Assembly: GCF_022558445.1 (NCBI RefSeq)
Contig: NZ_CP054699.1
Span: 1,992,001-2,056,000, forward strand
Source: Candidatus Contubernalis alkalaceticus
Lineage (GTDB): Bacteria; Bacillota; Dethiobacteria; SKNC01
Direction of reading: 5' to 3'
Length of the DNA: 64,000 nucleotides
The number at the start of each line of letters is the position of its first letter. Position 1 is the first letter of the stretch. The notes under the pieces are model-generated. The model worked only from the letters and a program-made list of their open reading frames with translations. It had not been told where the DNA came from and made no database searches. This document shows, one piece after another, positions 58,833-64,000 of this stretch. Both the position numbers and the translations under genes were made by a program.

Positions 58833-60017
58833 TTATATTTTTTCCATTATTTTTTTTAATTGATCGTCTGGCCTAAGGCCCAAATCCTTCCTCAGAATTC
58901 TTTCATACTCCCGGTAATGCTTCAATACACTGGCCCTTCTATTGGTCAGTATATACAGGTTAATGAGTGATTTTGATACTTTTTCATTGTATGGGTTTTT
59001 CTTAAATGCCTTTAATAAAAGCTCCTCCGCTGGAATAAATCTTTCGCTGCGTATATAAATCTCTGCCAGCTCTAAAACAATATTAAAATAATACTTCGAT
59101 AATCTTTCCCGCTCCGCCTCAACCCATACTCCCCAGTAATCCCCCTCTAAATAATCACCTCTATATAGTGCTTCTGTTTGCTCCAACATTTCCAAATCCC
59201 TGTTCTCATTCCGTATGCTTTGAATGAACTGCGTTCTGTCTATCTCTATTTCACCTAATTTAAGTTTATATTTTCCTTCAATAGTAATGCGTTTTCTTTC
59301 AACTCCATAGTCCTGGAGTGTTTTTCTGATATAATAAATACAGTTGTGAAGTTGATGTACAGCTCTGTTAATAACGATATCTGTCCATAGTGCCTCTAAA
59401 ATCTCATCTTTTGTTATTTCCAGGTCTGCATGTTGAAGCAGAAAAGCAAAAAGCTCTTTGGTCTTTCGTGAGCGAAACTTTATTGGCTCCTGTCCCTCCC
59501 ATCCTGCCTCAAACCTTCCAAAGGTTATAATCTTAAATTTTTTTTCAGTACACTGCAGTTTTTCCCTGCAATTCTTACGAATAATCCTTTGTATGGTTTT
59601 GTCAAGTCGTTCTTTTGAAAAAGGCTTCATTATATAATCCAAGGCATGAAGCTCAAAAGCCTCTACTGCATACTGGTCATAAGCAGTAACAAAAATAATA
59701 TCCGTCAAAGGACACAATTCAACTATTTTTGAAGCAATAACCACTTTACATATTGGTACATTGATATCCATAAAAACCGCCTGCGGCTTCAATAATTGTA
59801 TATTTTTTATTACTTTTGGCGAATTTTTATAAATACCTACTATTTCAATTAAAGGATACTTCTGAAGCAAATATTCAAGCTTTCTCAGAGCAGGCTTTTC
59901 GTCATATATTAAGATTACTTTTATCACGTTTTTTTGATTCACCTCTTTACTACTTTCCAAAGGTATATAGTTATTTACAATTATGTCTTGGGGTCTATAT
60001 TGTATGTCCATGCTCAT
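58833..60017 (-). CDS. SARP-like response regulator (receiver, winged helix, BTAD)
   Basis: A 394-residue protein. A receiver domain (about 32-150) has the acidic pair DE at 39-40, phosphoacceptor Asp84 (VFMDINVP), T/A in VTAYDQYA and Lys in YIMKPF. An OmpR-type winged helix (about 165-250: RSRKTKELFAFLLQHADLEI) follows, then a bacterial transcriptional activation domain (about 255-394: DRTQFIQSIRNENRD; HYREYERILRKDLGLRPDDQ). This is the layout of actinobacterial SARPs fused to a receiver, known also in Clostridia. No histidine kinase is near. It may govern the nearby cell-envelope genes; that is a guess. Confidence 0.85.
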   Translation of the reverse strand: MSMDIQYRPQDIIVNNYIPLESSKEVNQKNVIKVILIYDEKPALRKLEYLLQKYPLIEIVGIYKNSPKVIKNIQLLKPQAVFMDINVPICKVVIASKIVELCPLTDIIFVTAYDQYAVEAFELHALDYIMKPFSKERLDKTIQRIIRKNCREKLQCTEKKFKIITFGRFEAGWEGQEPIKFRSRKTKELFAFLLQHADLEITKDEILEALWTDIVINRAVHQLHNCIYYIRKTLQDYGVERKRITIEGKYKLKLGEIEIDRTQFIQSIRNENRDLEMLEQTEALYRGDYLEGDYWGVWVEAERERLSKYYFNIVLELAEIYIRSERFIPAEELLLKAFKKNPYNEKVSKSLINLYILTNRRASVLKHYREYERILRKDLGLRPDDQLKKIMEKI

Positions 60018-60208
60018 TTTGAAAATTTTTATGTTCCTTTATGTTCCTCTTCATGAATTATTTAATTTTGATAAAATATTCTACAATTTCTAACATAATC
60101 CTTTTCTTTTCTTCAAATTAAATCAAATAAAAAACTTTGTTCCACATTATGTGAACAAAGCTGAAAAAGGATGTATAAACTAACATTATAATTAAAAAAT
60201 CCAATAAA

Positions 60209-61522
60209 TTACTTTAATACTGCAAATTCCAGGTTACTTTGTTTCAGGATTTCTATAATATCTGGTAGTGATTGTACCATTAAACTGTTTTCGTGTAATA
60301 CATAAACTCCCCCAGAAGGTTCTGATTCTAGAAAATATTGAATCATATTATCCTTACCGTTTAATTTCCAGTCTTTTGGGTCACGGTTCCACATCATTAC
60401 CTTCATTTGTTGATTTGCAATCTCTTCCAATAAGATATCATCCAACAATCCGTATGGAGGCCTAAAAAGTGTTATAGGAACTTCTGTAAGACTCGATAAT
60501 AATGTATTAGTTTCAACTATTTCTTTTATTTTATCAACAGGCAATAAACTTGTAAGATTACTATGGCTCCAGGAATGATTTCCCACGGACATACCATTTG
60601 ATACAGCATACTTAACATTTTCAGGATACATTGCAGAATTCTTTCCCAAAAAGAAAAATGTTGCACCTACCCCCTGTTCTACCAGGATATCAACAATATC
60701 TCGTGTGTACTTAGATGGCCCATCATCAAAGGTTAGCGCAACATATCCTTCCGGAACACAATATTCAAATCGCTTTTCCATTTCCAGATATACGAAATCA
60801 TTCTTTTTTTCTCTAGTTGATGCCTTATTATCACCAACTACATCTGTTTTTGGATTTTCTGGTTGGTACTCTTCTAACTCATAGTCCACAGATACTCTTT
60901 CCGCAGTTGAAATGATTTCCTCTCCACTGACAGAGGAGCTGTTAAAATAATGTAAACCATCACTAGCATTAACTGAGTGTATGAAAAAGAAAATTGCTAA
61001 TACTCCCGCCTGCATCAATATTTGAAGAGATTTGGAAACCATAATGTGACTGGTGCCATTTCTTTTTACCTTAGATATGTTGTTATTGACTGGAACATCT
61101 TTAGTTTCTTGAGGTACATTTTCTGGAATCTTGATTTCATTTATAGAAACAATTTGTTGAATATTTTGTATTCCTTGGAGTTTATAAAGTATATCATGAA
61201 ATTCAGGGGAACATCTAAGATAATTGGACTCTCTTTTTTCTCCCATTATCTTAGTAATTGTAATAAAATGCTGCTGCCGAAATGGATCCCATCTACTGTA
61301 TAAAGAAAGTCTATATCTACAATTCTGCTGAAATTTAACAACCTCATTTAGTTGTGTATAAGTTTGCTCATCTATACTGAGCTCAATAGGATAACAATCT
61401 TGTTGAAAGATTATACATCCAATGATTGACAAAGAAAAACTACTATTGCTTAAAGCCCGTATCTCTAACAGTTTTTCAAAAAAAAACTTATTTTCCTCTA
61501 TTGAAAGCTGTTCAGTTTTCAT
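60209..61522 (-). CDS. Membrane-anchored polysaccharide deacetylase with cytoplasmic N-terminal domain
   Basis: A 437-residue protein. Residues about 1-165 are soluble and of unknown family; one transmembrane segment follows (about 170-190: LMQAGVLAIFFFIHSV), then a linker and a NodB domain (about 250-437) with TFDDGPSKYT, NHSWSHSNLT, RPPYGLLDD. Topology puts NodB outside and the novel domain inside. It probably deacetylates a wall glycan. The ATG at 61522 overlaps the end of the coiled-coil gene by 11 bases with no strong ribosome site, so it is translationally coupled to it. Confidence 0.8.
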   Translation of the reverse strand: MKTEQLSIEENKFFFEKLLEIRALSNSSFSLSIIGCIIFQQDCYPIELSIDEQTYTQLNEVVKFQQNCRYRLSLYSRWDPFRQQHFITITKIMGEKRESNYLRCSPEFHDILYKLQGIQNIQQIVSINEIKIPENVPQETKDVPVNNNISKVKRNGTSHIMVSKSLQILMQAGVLAIFFFIHSVNASDGLHYFNSSSVSGEEIISTAERVSVDYELEEYQPENPKTDVVGDNKASTREKKNDFVYLEMEKRFEYCVPEGYVALTFDDGPSKYTRDIVDILVEQGVGATFFFLGKNSAMYPENVKYAVSNGMSVGNHSWSHSNLTSLLPVDKIKEIVETNTLLSSLTEVPITLFRPPYGLLDDILLEEIANQQMKVMMWNRDPKDWKLNGKDNMIQYFLESEPSGGVYVLHENSLMVQSLPDIIEILKQSNLEFAVLK

Positions 61523-62258
61523 AATTGCTTTTTTGACCTGGTATTTTCTCAAAGGACATTGACATTCGGTCTGTAAAATCATTTATCATACTTAACAAAT
61601 ATTTATTTTCTTTGCGAATATTTTCAAATGCTTTTGACAGATTATTGTTTTCCGACTCAAGTTGGATAATTGTTTCATCTCGTTTCTTCAGTTTCATTAT
61701 TAGATTTAAACTTTCTTTTTCATATTGTTCTTTGTACTTTAAATATTTTTGCTGTTCAATATCAATAGTTTTATGTAGTTCCTTGATTTCATTAGACATA
61801 TTTGATTGGTTTTCTCTAATTTCTTCCATTAAACTATCTATTTTAATATTTTTATCAGATATTTTTGATTCTAATAAGTTAATCTCTTTGCCTTTTTGTG
61901 CTAAAATTCCCTTAACTAAGGTGATTTCTTTATTAATTACTAAATTTTGATTCTGAGAATGCGAAAGCCGAACCTGGATTTCCTCTAAGTTTTGCTGGGT
62001 AAACTGCCGTGCACGTAATATTTGGTTTACGGCATTAACCAGGTCTAAATTTGCTTTATCCATATTATCATTTAAGGGAAAGCAGTTAAGAGAGTCTTCT
62101 TTCTTTTCATTTTCCTCCTCATGATCTTGATCGGATGAGACCGAGACTACATCTTCCTCTTTTGATTCCATTGATATTGGGTTCGAAATATTAACTTCAT
62201 CTAAAACACCAATATTTCTTCCAATGTTTTTAATCTTTTCCATAATTTTAAGCGCCAT
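61512..62258 (-). CDS. Coiled-coil protein, unknown function
   Basis: A 248-residue protein with an acidic low-complexity stretch (about 30-60: SDQDHEEENEKKEDS) followed by a continuous coiled coil from about 90 to 225 (heptads through ITLVKGILAQKGKEINLLES and IIQLESENNNLSKAFENIRK). No membrane segment. The ATG at 62258 is preferred (AGGTGGTGA upstream) over a GTG four codons earlier. It is coupled to the membrane deacetylase, so it may be its cytoplasmic partner or a morphogenetic scaffold. No family is recognised. Confidence 0.65.
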   Translation of the reverse strand: MALKIMEKIKNIGRNIGVLDEVNISNPISMESKEEDVVSVSSDQDHEEENEKKEDSLNCFPLNDNMDKANLDLVNAVNQILRARQFTQQNLEEIQVRLSHSQNQNLVINKEITLVKGILAQKGKEINLLESKISDKNIKIDSLMEEIRENQSNMSNEIKELHKTIDIEQQKYLKYKEQYEKESLNLIMKLKKRDETIIQLESENNNLSKAFENIRKENKYLLSMINDFTDRMSMSFEKIPGQKSNYEN

Positions 62259-62531
62259 TTCTTTCACCACCTAATAATTATTTACCTCCACTTAGCTTTT
62301 AAGAATTACCCTCTCTGGATAAAAACAATCGTTTGTAAAACAAAAGTTTATCAGATTGTTCTCCCAAATTTCTCCCAAAACTCCCCCCAAAACAGTAATA
62401 GCGACAAAAAATGCAAAACTATTGGTTTGTATCTACCGACATTTCATATTTTTTTTTCACAAATCCTATTTCATTATTGTATAAAACTGCCCTTACTGAA
62501 AAAACTAAATGCAAATAACAAGGGATAGGAT

Positions 62532-63026
62532 GTGTTAACTTTGACAGTACAACTTACGCAAAAGGAGAAACTACTTTTACAAGACCAAAAAACCCACGAA
62601 GAAATATGTATACAAAAGTATAAAAGTTATGCCAACCAGGCTTCAGACCCTCAATTAAAACAACTATTTAACTCTTATGCTCAGCAAGAACAGCAGCACT
62701 TAGACACAGTAAACCAAATGCTCAAGGGACAGGTTCCTGACGTGAATCAGCAGCAGAACCAAATAGAAGGGCAGCAGCAAAACCAGCCGCAAGAACATCA
62801 AATAGACCCCACTATGAACAAATCTGATAGACAGAAAGATGCTGCCCTTTGTAACGACTTACTTATGACCGAAAAATATGTATCAGATACTTACAATACT
62901 GCTATCTTTGAGTTTCAAGACACCAAGATGCGTCAGGCTCTTAATCATATTCAAAAGGAAGAACAACAGCATGGGGAGGGTATTTCTAATTACATGATAA
63001 ACAATGGAATGTACGATCCTCAATAA
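62532..63026 (+). CDS. CotF-family spore coat protein
   Basis: A 164-residue protein with two ferritin-like helical halves (about 8-58: LLLQDQKTHEEICIQKYKSY; about 105-155: LCNDLLMTEKYVSDTYNTAI and EEQQHGEGISNYM) joined by a glutamine-rich linker (QQQNQIEGQQQNQPQEHQ). This fits CotF-like coat proteins, made in the mother cell during sporulation. The start is GTG 62532 or TTG 62541; AGGA lies 10 bases before the TTG, which favours it slightly. Confidence 0.85.
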   Translation: MLTLTVQLTQKEKLLLQDQKTHEEICIQKYKSYANQASDPQLKQLFNSYAQQEQQHLDTVNQMLKGQVPDVNQQQNQIEGQQQNQPQEHQIDPTMNKSDRQKDAALCNDLLMTEKYVSDTYNTAIFEFQDTKMRQALNHIQKEEQQHGEGISNYMINNGMYDPQ

Positions 63027-63056
63027 GTAAGGGGAACAAATTTTTGTTCCCCTTAC
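63027..63056. terminator. Terminator after the cotF-like gene
   Basis: A 13-bp perfect stem GTAAGGGGAACAA/TTGTTCCCCTTAC with a short loop, directly after the stop codon. Confidence 0.85.
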
Positions 63057-63108
63057 CTTTGCGGTTATGGATTTTTCCTTTTTAGGCACGTCAACTAAAG
63101 AAAAAAAT

Positions 63109-63143
63109 AAAGGACCCTTTTTACATTATGTAAAGGGTCCTTT
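63109..63143 (-). terminator. Terminator of the distal 5S rRNA gene
   Basis: AAAGGACCCTTT/AAAGGGTCCTTT 12-bp stem followed on the minus strand by T-rich sequence, 13 bases past the 5S end. Confidence 0.85.
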
Positions 63144-63155
63144 ATTAAAATTAAT

Positions 63156-63271
<116 letters not shown>

Positions 63272-63757
63272 AAAGGTTGTCTTTGAATAAATTTCGTTCA
63301 CACGATTTTGTAATGGAACTAATGTTTACCTTATAGAGAGCTCGTCAGTGGAATGAATCCGTGTTCACACGATTTTCAATCGAACTGTTCACACAGATTC
63401 ATTCCACTGACTTGCAGCTTATAAGGAATCTGTACTTACTTCTGATTTTTAAATCGAACTGTTCACTTGATTCTTCCGCAGACTTGCAGCTTAAACAATA
63501 TGACTTTGATAGTAATGCTCATGTCTGAATTTCGGGGACAGTTTACTTAATTACTGAATTTCGGGGACAGTTTACTTAATTATTTGGGAATTTCGGAGAA
63601 ATTTCGGGGACAGCTTACGATTACAGAAGTGAAAAGCCCAGAATTCCTTCCATAAGGCAAACAAGTTTTTATAGTAAGAGCTCTGGCTGAAACGTAAACA
63701 GCGAAAATAAAAAAAGAACCCTTACGTAATTGTAAGGATCCTCTTTTTAAAATTAAT
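63272..63757. repeat. Spacer between the tandem 5S genes, with structured and direct repeats
   Basis: No gene. A near-perfect inverted repeat has arms at 63344-63359 and 63396-63411 (16 bp exact, extending inwards with one mismatch), enclosing a small CGATT-TTC-AATCG hairpin that also occurs at 63906-63918. Two 28-bp direct repeats (TGAATTTCGGGGACAGTTTA at their start) lie at 63526-63553 and 63555-63582, with a partial third at about 63600-63613. ACTTGCAGCTTA occurs twice (63410, 63482). Confidence 0.75.
63715..63743 (-). terminator. Terminator of the proximal 5S rRNA gene
   Basis: On the minus strand a stem with CCTTAC/GTAAGG core is followed by GGTTCTTTTTTT, 15 bases past the 5S end. Confidence 0.75.
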
Positions 63758-63873
<116 letters not shown>

Positions 63874-64000
63874 AAAGGTTGTCTTTGAATAAATTCCGTT
63901 CACACGATTTTCAATCGAATTGTTCACGATAATTTATTCTGCAGACTTAATATATTGAAAGAGTTGTTCTCTCAAAACTGTACAGCGGAAACAAATTTTT

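Overview
The window is low-GC DNA from an anaerobic, spore-forming Clostridia-type Firmicute. Evidence: strong AGGAGG ribosome sites, frequent GTG and TTG starts, a CotF-like spore coat protein, a nickel CO dehydrogenase with ferredoxin and NADH-linked partners, and Firmicutes-style tRNA and 5S rRNA genes. An acetogenic or syntrophic lifestyle is plausible, but genus cannot be fixed from this window alone.

Layout. 1-11.9 kb is housekeeping, all on the minus strand: a YhaO/YhaN-type nuclease pair cut by the window edge, pabA-pabB (folate), a UbiB-like kinase with a phasin-like protein, a c-di-GMP sensor, and proC-proB-proA. At 11.94 kb lies tRNA-Trp. From its 3' half to 27.54 kb sits a 15.5-kb integrated element, bounded by a perfect 88-bp direct repeat that contains half of the tRNA and its terminator. 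Next to its right end are a tyrosine integrase and a zinc-finger protein. Diverging from them is a minus-strand operon: excisionase-like HTH, Rep-like protein with six 14-bp iterons, zinc-ribbon, cold-shock domain, HNH nuclease, small terminase, coiled coil, HExxH protein, tape measure, RinA/ArpU-like regulator. There is no large terminase, portal, capsid, tail tube or lysis gene. The plan resembles a phage-inducible chromosomal island, although a deleted prophage is the rival reading. The left 2 kb carries wreckage of a second integrase and a second RinA-like gene, and an IS3-family element has inserted.

27.6-37 kb is mixed: lipoprotein, Tat-type nucleoside-hydrolase-like lipoprotein, MscS channel, HD-type dNTPase, a decayed IS200/IS605 element, LysM-NodB deacetylase and asnB. 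37.1-42.7 kb is a five-gene CO-oxidation cluster (cooF-like, NuoE-like, NuoF-like, HoxU-like, cooS) that could pass electrons from CO to NAD(P). It diverges from ATP-type pckA across a palindromic operator candidate. 45.5-51 kb is a nucleoside and methylthioadenosine salvage operon (phosphorylase, mtnA, class II aldolase, mtaD, surE, deoC) that reads as a deaminase-dependent DHAP shunt. It may use methylthioadenosine made by the spermidine genes speD-speE at 55.6-56.9 kb.

52.4-52.7 kb holds tRNA-Gln, tRNA-Lys and tRNA-Leu. Then come two lipoproteins, an orphan DNA methyltransferase, ndk, speE, speD, a C69-family Ntn hydrolase, a LapA-like protein, a SARP-like response regulator, a membrane NodB protein paired with a coiled-coil protein, and cotF-like. 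The window ends in two tandem 5S rRNA genes (minus strand), the tail of an rRNA operon that must lie beyond 64 kb.
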